60,848 nt of DNA from an uncultured Bacteroidales bacterium (lineage in GTDB: Bacteria; Bacteroidota; Bacteroidia; Bacteroidales; WCHB1-69). This document shows positions 26,407-36,155 of this stretch, piece after piece (the stretch's first letter is position 1; every line of letters starts with the position of its first letter). The notes beneath the pieces are model-generated. The model was not told the origin of the DNA. It searched no databases and saw only the letters and a list, made by a program, of their open reading frames with translations. Made by a program: the position numbers and the translations under genes. The DNA is taken from contig CAMHNQ010000014.1 of assembly GCA_946186495.1 (NCBI GenBank), positions 1 to 60,848 on the forward strand, in the 5' to 3' direction.

Positions 26407-28005
26407 ATGGACGAAAACGTAAATAAACACAGCAGATTACTCATCTTCTTATGGATTGTGGTCGCATTCTTAGCCGGTTTCTCCGTCGCACTGCGCTGGA
26501 ACCCGCACAGGCTCAGCCGATCCGGGAACGAGCAGCTCAGCAAGATGAGCGAAGTGATGAGCTATATCAACCGATACTATGTGGACTCCGTGAATGTGGA
26601 CTCCATCTACGGACTCGCCATAAACGCCATGCTGCAGGGTCTTGACCCCCATTCCACCTACTCCACTGCGGAAGAGAACAAAACCATGATGGAGACGCTG
26701 GAAGGCTCCTTTGAAGGTATCGGCATCCAGTTCAACATCATGAACGACACGCTGATGGTGGTGTCCGTCATCTCGGGCGGCCCCTCTGAAAAAGCGGGCC
26801 TCATGGCAGGAGACAGAATGATTGAAGTGGATGGCAAATCTATCATTGGCATCAAGAACGAACAAGCATTCAAGCTGTTGCGAGGAAAGAAGGGTTCAAA
26901 AGTGAAAGTCGGAATCCTCCGGCCCGGGTTCAAAGACAAATACACCTACGAGATTACACGAGGCGTAATCCCCACTTACACGGTCGATGTGGCATACATG
27001 ATCGACTCCCGCACCGGATACATAAAATTGAATGAGTTCGGCAGCACCACTGCCAAGGAGTTTAACAAAGCCATCATGAAACTCAAAAGGCAGGGAATGA
27101 GTTCGCTAATTGTCGATTTACGCTCCAATACGGGCGGGTTCCTGGATGCCGCCATCAGCGTATGCGACGAATTCCTGCCCCAAAACCGCAAAATCGTTTC
27201 CATCGAAGGGTCCAAGGTCCGCCCAGAAGTAATCTACGCCTCCAAAAAGGGCGACTTTGAAGACGGCCAGGTCGTGATCCTGATTGACGACTTCAGCGCA
27301 TCTGCCAGCGAGATTGTCGCTGGCGCAGTCCAAGACAACGACAGGGGACTGATTGTCGGTCGGCGTTCATTCGGCAAAGGTTTGGTTCAAAGGCAGTTCG
27401 ACCTTTCCGACAACTCCTCAATCCGACTGACCACCTCCCGTTACCATACTCCAAGCGGCCGTTGCATCCAACGCGATTACGAAAACGGATCGGAAGCTTA
27501 CTATGAAGACCTTTACAAACGACTGCTTAACGGTGAAATGGAGAGTGCCGACAGTATCCACTTAGACTCCACCAAAATTTACCACACGCTGAAAGGACGT
27601 ACCGTCTATGGCGGAGGCGGCATCATGCCCGACTACTTCGTCCCGCTGGAACGCATCGACGACAAGGAAACCTACTATGAAATCTCCAACTCTTCAGCCT
27701 TGATCCAGTTCGCATTCCACTATGCCAACGAACACAAACCGGCCCTGAAGCAACAATTCCCCGACGCGCAATCCTACGTGGCAAAGATGCAGGTCAACGA
27801 TCAGCTGATACAGCAACTCGTCAAATATTATGAGAAAAACAACAAGAAGAAAGCGTCGAAGATGTCCGCAAATTCCTCCAAAGAGCTGAAGACTTGGCTA
27901 AAAGCATTAATCGGCCGCAACCTTTACGGCGAAGAGGCTTTCTACCCCACCATTAACAACACAGACCCTGTAATCCACAAGGCATTGGAAACATTAAAAG
28001 ATTAA
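26407..28005 (+). CDS. S41 C-terminal processing peptidase (CtpA/Prc type)
   Basis: The 532-residue protein has an N-terminal membrane anchor or signal (about 10-29), a PDZ domain (about 95-175) and an S41 domain. The Ser-Lys dyad fits the 25-residue spacing known from Tsp: Ser299 in FSASASEIVAGA and Lys324 in FGKG. It cleaves protein C-termini in the periplasm. It is the last gene of the unit starting at 20907 and converges on the solute-binding protein gene. Confidence 0.93.
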   Translation: MDENVNKHSRLLIFLWIVVAFLAGFSVALRWNPHRLSRSGNEQLSKMSEVMSYINRYYVDSVNVDSIYGLAINAMLQGLDPHSTYSTAEENKTMMETLEGSFEGIGIQFNIMNDTLMVVSVISGGPSEKAGLMAGDRMIEVDGKSIIGIKNEQAFKLLRGKKGSKVKVGILRPGFKDKYTYEITRGVIPTYTVDVAYMIDSRTGYIKLNEFGSTTAKEFNKAIMKLKRQGMSSLIVDLRSNTGGFLDAAISVCDEFLPQNRKIVSIEGSKVRPEVIYASKKGDFEDGQVVILIDDFSASASEIVAGAVQDNDRGLIVGRRSFGKGLVQRQFDLSDNSSIRLTTSRYHTPSGRCIQRDYENGSEAYYEDLYKRLLNGEMESADSIHLDSTKIYHTLKGRTVYGGGGIMPDYFVPLERIDDKETYYEISNSSALIQFAFHYANEHKPALKQQFPDAQSYVAKMQVNDQLIQQLVKYYEKNNKKKASKMSANSSKELKTWLKALIGRNLYGEEAFYPTINNTDPVIHKALETLKD

Positions 28006-28074
28006 TCAGCTCATGATTCAACGACTTGCCGCCGTACAGATGACACGCGATTCCCGATGAGGGCTATGCGGCCA

Positions 28075-29712
28075 CTACCTCATCCTGACCCGTCTCAAAT
28101 CCAGCATGTTCACCGGGTTTGTACCCAAACCCTGCACGTTTTTCTGCACAAAACGCGCTACTTTGTCATAATACAGGATGACAAACGGGGCGTCCGCCAC
28201 TAACATTGAATCCATCCGGATATAGTATTCTGTCCGCACAGAATCATCTGTACACCCCTGTGACTCATCATACAACCTATCAAAGGCGGGGTTGACATAA
28301 TGGGTATAATTGGAACCATTGGGCTGAAGATTTTTGGAATAGAACAACGACATCTGGTTCTCGGCATCGGGGTAGTCGCAAATCCAGGAACCCCGGAAAA
28401 ACGGGAGCTGATAGCCGCGCATCATCTCCCTTTGCTGTGCCGCCTGAGCCACGTCCAGTTTAAGGGTAATGCCTATTTGCCCCAATTCGTGTTGGATATA
28501 CTGACACAAATCGGCATATTGCGCCGACACAGTGAGCGTGATGTCCGGAAGTCCTTCCCCATTCGGATAACCCGCCTCGGCCAACAGTTTCAAAGCTTTT
28601 TCGGGATCATAGTCGTATCCGCCAGTCCGTTCCGGGTCATAAGACGGCATCCCACGCGGGACAAAGCCTCCGATTCCGGCATAGCCCATATTGTTCCGCA
28701 GATATTTCATCATCTTGTCGCGGTCAAATCCATAGTTGATAGCCTGACGAACCCGTCGGTCTCGCAAGGGATTTCTCTTCCCTGTCGATTTAAGGTTGAA
28801 ACCAAGGTATTCCGTATTCAGGTACGGGCCCGTTATCAGCCGGATTTTGTCAGCATACTCTGGATTTAGCCGGCCATCCTTGGTCAACAAAGCGTCCTTG
28901 TAGCTCGGGTCCACACCCGACATGAAATCGAGCGAGCCTTTCATGAACTCCATAAAGACCGACTGCTTGTCAACGATGAACGACACCGCGACCGCATCGA
29001 TATAGGGCAGTCGCTGACCGGCGGAATCGGTTTCGAAATAGTTGGGGTTCTTGCGCATCACGAGTTTCACGCCCTCCTCCCACAGCTGCATCTGGAACGG
29101 ACCAGTACCGACGGGATGTTTCCGGAAGTCCTTGCCGTAACGCTCCACGACCTCATGCGGCACCACCGAACAATACTTCATCGTCAGGATGCCCAGAAAC
29201 GGCGGGAACGGCTCCGTGAGTTCAATTTGGAACACGGTGTCGTTCAATGCCCTGAAGGCCGGTTTCCCATGAGCGTCTCGCTTCACTTTCTGGAATATCC
29301 ACGCACCGGGAGACGCCACGTCGGGACTGAGGATGCGTCCCAAGCTATAGACAAAATCCTCTGCCGTGACATACCGAGGCTTCTCGAAAGGAAAATAGTC
29401 CGTTTGATGGAAGCGAACATCCTGCCGCAGGACAAAAGTGTATGTTCTGCCGTCATCGGAAATTGTCCAACGCTTGGCGATGGCAGGCACCACCTGTAAC
29501 CGGTCATCCATATCAACCAGGCCGTTATACAATTGGTTACACGGCCAAATAGTGGCCTGTCCGGAAGCGAACGCTGGATCGAGGCTCAGGATGCCCGATG
29601 ACTCGTTATAGTGGAAAATCTGTTTGTCGGGATGGTCGAACTTCGACTTACACGACGGTAACAACATCATGCAAACTGAAATGACGATTAGCGCAGGAAG
29701 CGTATGTTTCAT
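28075..29712 (-). CDS. ABC transporter substrate-binding lipoprotein, family 5 (peptide type)
   Basis: The 545-residue protein begins with a lipoprotein signal, lipobox LLPSC near residue 20. It shows the family 5 pattern: SLDPAFASGQATIWPCNQLYNGLV at the N-terminus, VGTGPFQM, LGFNLKS, RRVRQAINYGFDRDKMM and the C-terminal ligand-binding lobe. It should capture oligopeptides at the membrane. No ABC permease or ATPase lies beside it. It starts 1 bp after the M23 stop, so it is the last gene of a cell-wall operon; uptake of muropeptides released by the upstream enzymes is a reasonable inference. A longer frame to 29883 overlaps the M23 gene and lacks a signal peptide. Confidence 0.9.
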   Translation of the reverse strand: MKHTLPALIVISVCMMLLPSCKSKFDHPDKQIFHYNESSGILSLDPAFASGQATIWPCNQLYNGLVDMDDRLQVVPAIAKRWTISDDGRTYTFVLRQDVRFHQTDYFPFEKPRYVTAEDFVYSLGRILSPDVASPGAWIFQKVKRDAHGKPAFRALNDTVFQIELTEPFPPFLGILTMKYCSVVPHEVVERYGKDFRKHPVGTGPFQMQLWEEGVKLVMRKNPNYFETDSAGQRLPYIDAVAVSFIVDKQSVFMEFMKGSLDFMSGVDPSYKDALLTKDGRLNPEYADKIRLITGPYLNTEYLGFNLKSTGKRNPLRDRRVRQAINYGFDRDKMMKYLRNNMGYAGIGGFVPRGMPSYDPERTGGYDYDPEKALKLLAEAGYPNGEGLPDITLTVSAQYADLCQYIQHELGQIGITLKLDVAQAAQQREMMRGYQLPFFRGSWICDYPDAENQMSLFYSKNLQPNGSNYTHYVNPAFDRLYDESQGCTDDSVRTEYYIRMDSMLVADAPFVILYYDKVARFVQKNVQGLGTNPVNMLDLRRVRMR

Positions 29713-29713
29713 A

Positions 29714-30676
29714 TCATGATAGAGCCTGGTTGATTTTCTTGGACGACTCCAGAAGGGAATTATATTCCTCAGGAGTGATGTCAATATAGAAATAATAAAT
29801 CGGATTGACGGGTTGCCCGTTTTTGATGACCTCGTAATGCAGATGCGCTCCTGAGGACATGCCCGTTGAACCCACATATCCAATTAGTTGACCACGTTTC
29901 ACCTTTTGTCCTGGTTTCACGGCGGTTTTCGACATGTGTGCATAGAGCGTCTGGTAGGAGTAACCATGGTTGAGTACGATGCATATGCCGTAACCGGAGC
30001 CTGGGTTATCACGGGAGACCGTCCCGTCGGCCGTGGCATAAATGGGAGTGCCTTTCGGGGCGGCGATATCAATGCCTGTATGGTTGCGCAAGGTCTTGAG
30101 TATCGGGTGATAACGCTTTCCGAAACCGGAAGTGATGGTATACATGTTTTTCAACGGGCGTATAGCCGGGATAGCCGCCAACATCTCCGCCTTGGAGCTT
30201 GCTATCTTTTCCAACGTGTCCAGCGAACGGGTCTGCACCGCCAAACGCACCGTAAGCTGGTCGGCTTTCTTGTTGGCGGCTCGCATGAGAGTGTTCGCCT
30301 CGGAGCGTGACAAGCTGTCGTAGCGAGTGTCCTCGACCAGCAAAGGATAGCGCTCACTCGACGGCACCGGATCCGCCTCAAAGACATTGCGGTAGATATT
30401 GTCGTCACGGTCTTCTATGTCCGCCAATGCCTCCGACATCACGTCCAGACGGTGGTCCAGATATTCCAGTTCATCCTTCAATTCGTTATTCTCTTTCTCC
30501 AACACCTTCACTTTTGGCGAGTCGATGAAATAGAAGCCAATCCAGACAAACACCAACGCAAAGGCCACACCGCTGGCGAACACCCATGCAATGCGTTTGA
30601 AAAGGTGCTTGAAGCTCAGCTTAACCTTCTCATACGTAAGCGTTTTCGGATTAAAATGATAGAAGGATTTGGTCAT
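29714..30676 (-). CDS. M23 family peptidoglycan endopeptidase, membrane-anchored
   Basis: The 320-residue protein has one transmembrane helix (about 28-52) and a coiled-coil region (about 55-90 and 120-170). The C-terminal M23 domain has NHTGIDIAAPKGTPI, LYAHMSK and the intact GAHLHYE motif. It resembles the Bacteroidetes M23 proteins with a long helical stalk. It should cut peptide cross-links of peptidoglycan in the periplasm. It lies 5 bp after the first glucosaminidase paralog. Confidence 0.93.
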   Translation of the reverse strand: MTKSFYHFNPKTLTYEKVKLSFKHLFKRIAWVFASGVAFALVFVWIGFYFIDSPKVKVLEKENNELKDELEYLDHRLDVMSEALADIEDRDDNIYRNVFEADPVPSSERYPLLVEDTRYDSLSRSEANTLMRAANKKADQLTVRLAVQTRSLDTLEKIASSKAEMLAAIPAIRPLKNMYTITSGFGKRYHPILKTLRNHTGIDIAAPKGTPIYATADGTVSRDNPGSGYGICIVLNHGYSYQTLYAHMSKTAVKPGQKVKRGQLIGYVGSTGMSSGAHLHYEVIKNGQPVNPIYYFYIDITPEEYNSLLESSKKINQALS

Positions 30677-30681
30677 TTCAG

Positions 30682-32007
30682 TTAATTACATCCAATGCAG
30701 ATTTGGTCGCCCAATCCATAATTGTTGATGTTTCCGCTGTTTCTCTTGATGAGGATTTTCAGCTGGATACCATACCGTTGGGCGATATAGCGATAGGTGT
30801 CGCCCTCCTGCAACGTATGGTACGGCACAGAGGATTTGGTGCTTTTCATTTCGAGATAGATTACCTCATCCTCTATGGGTTCGGAACCGTCATAGACATC
30901 GTTGTAAAGTCGGAGATTCTTCTCCGTCATTTGCAGGGCGTTGGCCAGTTTCTGGTAGGTGTCGCCCGCACGGGCCAGGATGAACTTCGTCTTGTTGTTC
31001 TCATACACCGGCCTGCTCGTATAGGGGTAATAGGCCAACTTGTAGGGAATGGAATAGGGGTCCAAGACAAAGACATTCAGTCCGTTCACCTTTTCGGGTT
31101 GGTTGGTCGGCTGGACAACGGTTTCCCGGGGCTGTTCGGCAGACGATTTCGATTGTTCCGCAACTTTTTCGACAGGCTGCACTTTCGTCTTTGCAGGTTT
31201 CTCCACAACCACCTGTATGCCGTTCACCTCCATGGTGTCCACCTTGACGGCTGGTTTCGGTGAGGCCACTTTGGGAGTCTCGGCAGGCTTTTGTGAGACG
31301 GGTTGCGACGCCTCTGCCACGACAGGCTGAACCGTACGCGTTTCCGCCGGCTTTGCCACCTCTTTGGGCTGGACATCGGTCTGGGCGATGGTCTGCTTTG
31401 GCGTTGCCGGGGCGGGTGTCACGCCGGCACGTTCCGGCTGGGGTTTCTGCATCGCACGCAACGCCGTAGTGTCGCCAAGTTTCTGGGCCACCTTGCGGTC
31501 ATAGTGCATCAGGTAGTACTTTTCGATGATGGAGACCAGCGTGTCCGCATATTTCGGATTGCCGGAAAACCCTGCTTCCAAGAGTCCCTTTGCCCATGAC
31601 TTGTAGTCCGTGATGGGGAAATAGAACAGCTTCACATAACGGCTGCGGGTCGAAAGGAAGAGCGAATGGTCGCGATATGACTCGGCATCCGTGGCATATT
31701 TCCTGTAACAGTTCTCACGGTTCTTGTCAGCCGGGCGGTAATAGGTCTCCCCAGTCCACTCCTGTGTATGGCACATGATGGCGAAATGGTTGTGGCACTC
31801 CCGCACCAAATCATTGGTCCCCGCCTGCGACGCATAGATGGCCTGGGCCAATGTGATGCTCGCCGGAACCCCGTAAAGCTCCATCTCTTGCATGGCAAGG
31901 TCCTTATAATCGTCAATATAGTCATAAATACGATCCTCCATCGTGTACTGTGCGTATCCGATGGTCATCAGGCAAATGCCTATCACTAACAAATATAATT
32001 TTTTCAT
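30682..32007 (-). CDS. Glucosaminidase-fold LysM protein, catalytic Glu replaced by Ala
   Basis: The 441-residue protein has a signal peptide (about 1-20), a GH73/FlgJ-like domain (about 25-175), a Pro/Lys/Val/Glu-rich linker and two LysM domains at the C-terminus. Where the downstream-facing paralog at 32018 has QGIFES with the family catalytic Glu62, this one has QAIYAS with Ala59 (codon GCG). HNHFAI and the YRKYAT-SYRDHS segment are retained. It is probably a non-hydrolytic peptidoglycan-binding protein unless another acid takes over. It is the second gene of the operon, 10 bp after its paralog. Confidence 0.88.
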   Translation of the reverse strand: MKKLYLLVIGICLMTIGYAQYTMEDRIYDYIDDYKDLAMQEMELYGVPASITLAQAIYASQAGTNDLVRECHNHFAIMCHTQEWTGETYYRPADKNRENCYRKYATDAESYRDHSLFLSTRSRYVKLFYFPITDYKSWAKGLLEAGFSGNPKYADTLVSIIEKYYLMHYDRKVAQKLGDTTALRAMQKPQPERAGVTPAPATPKQTIAQTDVQPKEVAKPAETRTVQPVVAEASQPVSQKPAETPKVASPKPAVKVDTMEVNGIQVVVEKPAKTKVQPVEKVAEQSKSSAEQPRETVVQPTNQPEKVNGLNVFVLDPYSIPYKLAYYPYTSRPVYENNKTKFILARAGDTYQKLANALQMTEKNLRLYNDVYDGSEPIEDEVIYLEMKSTKSSVPYHTLQEGDTYRYIAQRYGIQLKILIKRNSGNINNYGLGDQICIGCN

Positions 32008-32017
32008 CGTTATGAAT

Positions 32018-33031
32018 TTATCTTCTTAATAATATCTGATCTCCGGGATGAATGATGGCATTCTCTTCCATCATATTGTATTTCAAAAGATAACGGAGCT
32101 GTATGCCGTACCGTTGAGCAATGTAGCGCAATGTCTCGCCTGTTTGCACAGTATGGATGCGCTGGGCGTTGCCTCGCCCTTTGGCCTCCACATACACAAT
32201 CTCATTCTCCACAGGCTCGTCGTTCGGCCCCGCATCGTTGAACTTGCGCAGATTTTCGGACATCACCAGGATGTCTTGCGCGATTTTCTCATACGTGTCA
32301 CCCTTTTCCGCAATCACAAAGTAGGTGTTATTGTTCTTGAACACTTTCCGATAGGTGAACGGGCTCTGGTCGGAAGGGTATTCGCTGCCGATGGCGGTGA
32401 AGACTTTCTTTCCGGGTTTTCTGACATTGGCAGGCTTGTCGGCGGCTTTCGGATTTTCAGCCACGGGCCTGTTTTCAATCTCGGTAAGCGGGGATTTCCC
32501 GTAGGTCTGCTGATAAGCCGTATCCAAGGCGGCAATGTTGAACCGCTCGATAAGACTGATGAGCCGTTCGGCGTATTGCGGGTTGGTGGCGTAGCCGTCC
32601 TGCTTAAGCGTCCGCGCCCACGCTTTATAGTCCATAATGTCCAATTGGAAAAGGTTGGCGTAGCGTTTGCGGGAGGTCAGGAAAAGAGAGTGGTCGTTGT
32701 AGGACTCCTCCACGGTAGCGTACTTGCGGAAGCACTCCTGTAGCTCGTCATCGTCGATGAGGATGGTGTCGCCCGTCCATTCGTGGCATTTGATGCCGAA
32801 ATGGTTGTTTCCTTCCACAGCCAACCTGCTCTTGCCGCAGGCGCTCTCGAAAATGCCCTGCGCCACCGTGATGCTGGCGGGAATCTTGTATTCGTGCATC
32901 TTTTTCACCGCCACATCGGCATACCGTACAATGTAGTCGCGGATGTCCTGTTCGTTGTATTGCGCCTGCCCGGCTGTCGCTGCAGCCATGGCACATACGA
33001 GGCATAGTATTGTTCTTATCTGTTTACTCAT
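32018..33031 (-). CDS. N-acetylglucosaminidase (GH73) with two LysM domains
   Basis: The 337-residue protein has a signal peptide (about 1-23), a GH73 domain with ITVAQGIFESACGKS (catalytic Glu62), GNNHFGIKCHEWTG and FRKYATVEESYNDHS, and two C-terminal LysM modules near 240-285 and 292-336. It should cleave the glycan strand of peptidoglycan in the periplasm. It opens the operon that continues with its degenerate paralog, the M23 peptidase and the solute-binding protein. Confidence 0.92.
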   Translation of the reverse strand: MSKQIRTILCLVCAMAAATAGQAQYNEQDIRDYIVRYADVAVKKMHEYKIPASITVAQGIFESACGKSRLAVEGNNHFGIKCHEWTGDTILIDDDELQECFRKYATVEESYNDHSLFLTSRKRYANLFQLDIMDYKAWARTLKQDGYATNPQYAERLISLIERFNIAALDTAYQQTYGKSPLTEIENRPVAENPKAADKPANVRKPGKKVFTAIGSEYPSDQSPFTYRKVFKNNNTYFVIAEKGDTYEKIAQDILVMSENLRKFNDAGPNDEPVENEIVYVEAKGRGNAQRIHTVQTGETLRYIAQRYGIQLRYLLKYNMMEENAIIHPGDQILLRR

Positions 33032-33054
33032 CTTATTGTTTTTCGTTTCGTCCT

Positions 33055-33148
33055 CCGCACTGCGGTTACTGCCCTGTGTGACCAGCCCTACACTGCGCTA
33101 CGCTTGTGTGGGGTTATTTGCACTTCGTGCGTTTTGCCTCTTCGAGGC
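33055..33148. other. Cluster of short inverted repeats upstream of GH73 gene
   Basis: Four hairpin-forming sequences lie close together: CCGCACTGCGG (33055-33065), an 8-bp stem 33086-33093 with 33106-33113 containing an inner 3-bp stem, GCACTTCGTGC (33120-33130) and GCCTCTTCGAGGC (33136-33148). They fill most of the gap between ddl and the GH73 gene. Whether they form a leader RNA or are remnants of a dispersed repeat cannot be told. Confidence 0.4.
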
Positions 33149-33210
33149 CGCTTAAGGAACTATTTCTAATATATTTGGCGTTACCGAACATAACTGCTAA
33201 CTCCTAATTA

Positions 33211-34194
33211 CTAACTGTTCAACCCTTCTTCGACCAGTTTGGTGTAGAATTGTTTAATATCCAAGCCTTGGCTCTTCAACTGCGCCGGGATGATGCTCAA
33301 GGCGGTTTGTCCCGGTATTGTGTTGACTTCCAAGAAGTACGGTATGCGGGCTTCCTCATCGAGGATGAAATCGACTCGCACGATGCCCTTGCAGTCGAGC
33401 TGGCGGAACACGGTTTCGGAATATTGGCGCACGAGTTCCTGCATGTCGGGGGCGATGTCGGCAGGGGTGATGAGGCTGTGGCCCACGTCGGTGTATTTGG
33501 CGTCGTAGTCGTAGAATTCGTTGTGGGCGACAATTTCGGTGATGCCGATCATTTGCGCGCTACCGTAAGCCGTTGTGACGCCGCAGGCCAGCTCGCGACC
33601 GTGGATCATCTTCTCCACAATGAGCTGGTTGTCATACTTCAGCGCCTCCTCGAAAGCCGGCAGCAATTCCGCGCGGTTGTGCACCTTCGTCACGCCCACG
33701 CTGGAACCCGAGTTGCAGGATTTTACGAAACAGGGGTAGCCGCAGATTTCCTCGACATGCTCAACATCAACCGGATCGCCCGCATAGAAATGCAATGACG
33801 GTGCAATGGGGATGCCCAGTTGTGCCACCGCCAGATTGCAGTAAAACTTGTTGAATGTCAGTGCGGAAGGGAAAAAGCCGCAGCCAGCATAACGCTGCCC
33901 GATCATCTCGAAGTAACTCTGCAGCTTGCCGTTCTCGCCCGGCGTGCCGTGGATGGCAATAAATGCCAGGTCGAAAGTGACCTTCTGCCCGTCAATGGTC
34001 AGGGAAAAATCGTTTTTGTCGATTTGGAAAATCCGACCGTCTGGAGCTTGATAATGCCAGTCACGACCCTTGAAATGAATCAAATAGGGCTCGAACAATG
34101 TCTTGTCCAATTGTTGGAAAATATTGTCGCCTGACCTCAGGGAGACTTCATATTCGCCGGAGTCTCCACCCGCTATTACTGCTATTCTATGCAT
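33211..34194 (-). CDS. ddl: D-alanine--D-alanine ligase
   Basis: The 327-residue ATP-grasp enzyme joins two D-Ala residues for peptidoglycan precursors. Visible motifs are IAVIAGGDSGEYEVSLRSG (N-terminal), AIHGTPGENGKLQ, FVKSCNSGSSVGVTKV, and the ATP-grasp end FLEVNTIPGQT. It is cytosolic, precedes the cell-wall hydrolase operon, and has its own -7 element. Confidence 0.95.
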   Translation of the reverse strand: MHRIAVIAGGDSGEYEVSLRSGDNIFQQLDKTLFEPYLIHFKGRDWHYQAPDGRIFQIDKNDFSLTIDGQKVTFDLAFIAIHGTPGENGKLQSYFEMIGQRYAGCGFFPSALTFNKFYCNLAVAQLGIPIAPSLHFYAGDPVDVEHVEEICGYPCFVKSCNSGSSVGVTKVHNRAELLPAFEEALKYDNQLIVEKMIHGRELACGVTTAYGSAQMIGITEIVAHNEFYDYDAKYTDVGHSLITPADIAPDMQELVRQYSETVFRQLDCKGIVRVDFILDEEARIPYFLEVNTIPGQTALSIIPAQLKSQGLDIKQFYTKLVEEGLNS

Positions 34195-34220
34195 AGTTAT
34201 ACATTATAATATACAAGTGG

Positions 34221-34228
34221 CAAATATA
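34221..34228 (-). promoter_or_regulatory. Promoter -7 element of ddl
   Basis: TATATTTG on the minus strand, 26 bp before the ddl start. Confidence 0.6.
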
Positions 34229-34287
34229 TCGTTATTTTAGGTATTCTTTTTTCGCCGGCCGAATTGTTTTTAACAGTGGAATGTGTA

Positions 34288-36129
34288 TTATTCTCCCATC
34301 TGCTGGGCGTTGTAGAAGCGGAAATACTCTCCTTTTTCCGCCATCAGCTCCTCATGGCTGCCAAACTCCAGCACCTGGCCGTCCTTTAGGAACAGAATAT
34401 TGTCGGCAAAGCGTATCGTGCTGAGTCTATGCGCGATGACAATCCCGGTATGCCCTTTGATGTAGGGGAGCAATGCCTCCTGAAACAGTAGCTCCGACTC
34501 ATTGTCCAAGGCGGATGTGGCCTCGTCCAGAACAAGAATTTGGGGTTTCTTGAGCAGGGCCCTTGCGATGCTGATTCGCTGCCGCTGCCCGCCTGAGAGC
34601 CGCATTCCCCGGTTGCCGACCTGCGTTTGGTAACCCTCCTCTAATTCCATGATGAAACCATGCGCCTGGGCAATTTTGGCAGCGGCCACCACCTCCTCTT
34701 CCGTTACATTCTCGACACCGAAGGTCAGATTGTTGTATATCGTGTCATCGAAAAGGACCACATCTTGATTCACAATGCCGAACAGACTCCTCAAATCCCC
34801 GATGGAGTATTCACGGAGGGGGATGCCGTCCAGCAACACCTCGCCAAACCGCACGTCATAGAACCGTGGCATCAGGTCGACGAGCGTGGACTTTCCACTG
34901 CCGGACGGCCCGACAACAGCCAGGGTCTCGCCTTTCCTTAACGTGAAACTCACATTTTTCAGCACTTCGCACTCCTCGGGAGCATCCACACCCGAATCAT
35001 ACGAAAAACTGACATTCCGGAACTCAATGCTATTCTGAAAAACAGAGACATGCCTTGGGTTATCGACATCCTTGATTTGTTCCTCCGCATCAATCACTTC
35101 GTAAATCCGGGCGGCGGCACTCAACCCCTTCCGCATCTGGTAGTAGGTTGTGGCCAGCGACTTGGCCGGGGGAATCATCCGCGCGAAAACCACGAAGAAA
35201 AGCATGAACAGCGCCCCGTTCGCCGCAAAAATCTCCGGAAAGGCCACCAAACCAACCAACGAAATGAACAAGGCCGTGAAAATACACAAAAACTCAATCA
35301 GTGGACCTCCCAACTCCTTAATCCTTAACACTTTCTTGTTCAATTTGTAGAATTTGAAGTTTTCCTTCCGAAACTGGTCCGAGACATACTCCTGGGCATT
35401 ATAACCCTTGATAACCCGCAATCCATCCACCGCTTCTTCGAAGTAGGAGGTCATCCGACCTACAAGTTGCTGTGACATAATGGAATATCCGCGAATATTT
35501 TTCCCTATGATGGAGAGAATCACTGCCATCAGGGGCAGTATGAGCAGCGTGACGAGGCTAAGCTTCGCACTGATGCTGAAAAGCGTGACCAAGTAGGCAA
35601 CCAACAGAAAAGGGTCACGGCAAAGGGCCAGCAGGGAGGATATGACAGACCACTCGACCTCCAGCACATCCGCCCCGATGCGGCTGAGCATATCCCCGCT
35701 ACGCCGCTCGGAATAGAATGACAGCGGAAGACGGATCATCTTGCGATAAAAGTCATCGCGGATGTTGTACAGGATGCCGGAGCGGATATGCGAAAGCCAG
35801 AACATGCCGGCATACCGGCACAGGTTCGACAAGAACGAGAGCAGAATCATGGTGCCAGCGATGAACAGCAGCGCGGAAGCCTGCCCGTGGCGTTCAATCA
35901 CCGCGTTCATCTGGTAATAGAACGTGTCGATGAGATACTGCGGGGAAAAGGAGAATTCGGGGCGCGTGGACACTGCCTCCACTTGACGGAACAGGACTTG
36001 CAGGAACGGCACCAGAAGAGTGAGGGTGAAGATGGAGAAAAACGCATACAGCAGCTGCACAAACAGGATGAGCGCAATCTGCAACTTGTAATTTTTCAGA
36101 TACTTAAAGATTCTGCCAAGATATTCCAT
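34288..36129 (-). CDS. ABC exporter, fused permease-ATPase (MsbA-like)
   Basis: The 613-residue half-transporter has six transmembrane helices (about 1-330) and an ATPase domain with Walker A GPSGSGKST, signature LSGGQRQRISIARAL, Walker B ILVLDEATSALD and a following His in IAHRLSTI. MsbA-like members export lipid A or other lipids as homodimers; the substrate is inferred from family only. The ATG at 36129 is chosen because an ATG at 36150 lies within the -7 promoter element. Confidence 0.9.
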   Translation of the reverse strand: MEYLGRIFKYLKNYKLQIALILFVQLLYAFFSIFTLTLLVPFLQVLFRQVEAVSTRPEFSFSPQYLIDTFYYQMNAVIERHGQASALLFIAGTMILLSFLSNLCRYAGMFWLSHIRSGILYNIRDDFYRKMIRLPLSFYSERRSGDMLSRIGADVLEVEWSVISSLLALCRDPFLLVAYLVTLFSISAKLSLVTLLILPLMAVILSIIGKNIRGYSIMSQQLVGRMTSYFEEAVDGLRVIKGYNAQEYVSDQFRKENFKFYKLNKKVLRIKELGGPLIEFLCIFTALFISLVGLVAFPEIFAANGALFMLFFVVFARMIPPAKSLATTYYQMRKGLSAAARIYEVIDAEEQIKDVDNPRHVSVFQNSIEFRNVSFSYDSGVDAPEECEVLKNVSFTLRKGETLAVVGPSGSGKSTLVDLMPRFYDVRFGEVLLDGIPLREYSIGDLRSLFGIVNQDVVLFDDTIYNNLTFGVENVTEEEVVAAAKIAQAHGFIMELEEGYQTQVGNRGMRLSGGQRQRISIARALLKKPQILVLDEATSALDNESELLFQEALLPYIKGHTGIVIAHRLSTIRFADNILFLKDGQVLEFGSHEELMAEKGEYFRFYNAQQMGE

Positions 36130-36147
36130 ACCTTTCCAAATCGGCGG

Positions 36148-36155
36148 CAAAGGTA
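36148..36155 (-). promoter_or_regulatory. Promoter -7 element of ABC exporter
   Basis: TACCTTTG on the minus strand, 18 bp before the ATG at 36129, giving a very short leader. Confidence 0.65.

Noticed and set aside
28006-28074. Terminator between the convergent CtpA-type and solute-binding genes
   Set aside because: No stem followed by a T-run on either strand was found in this gap.
32943-33155. 70-codon plus-strand frame with a hydrophobic stretch
   Set aside because: It overlaps the GH73 signal peptide on the opposite strand and the hairpin cluster; no start support.
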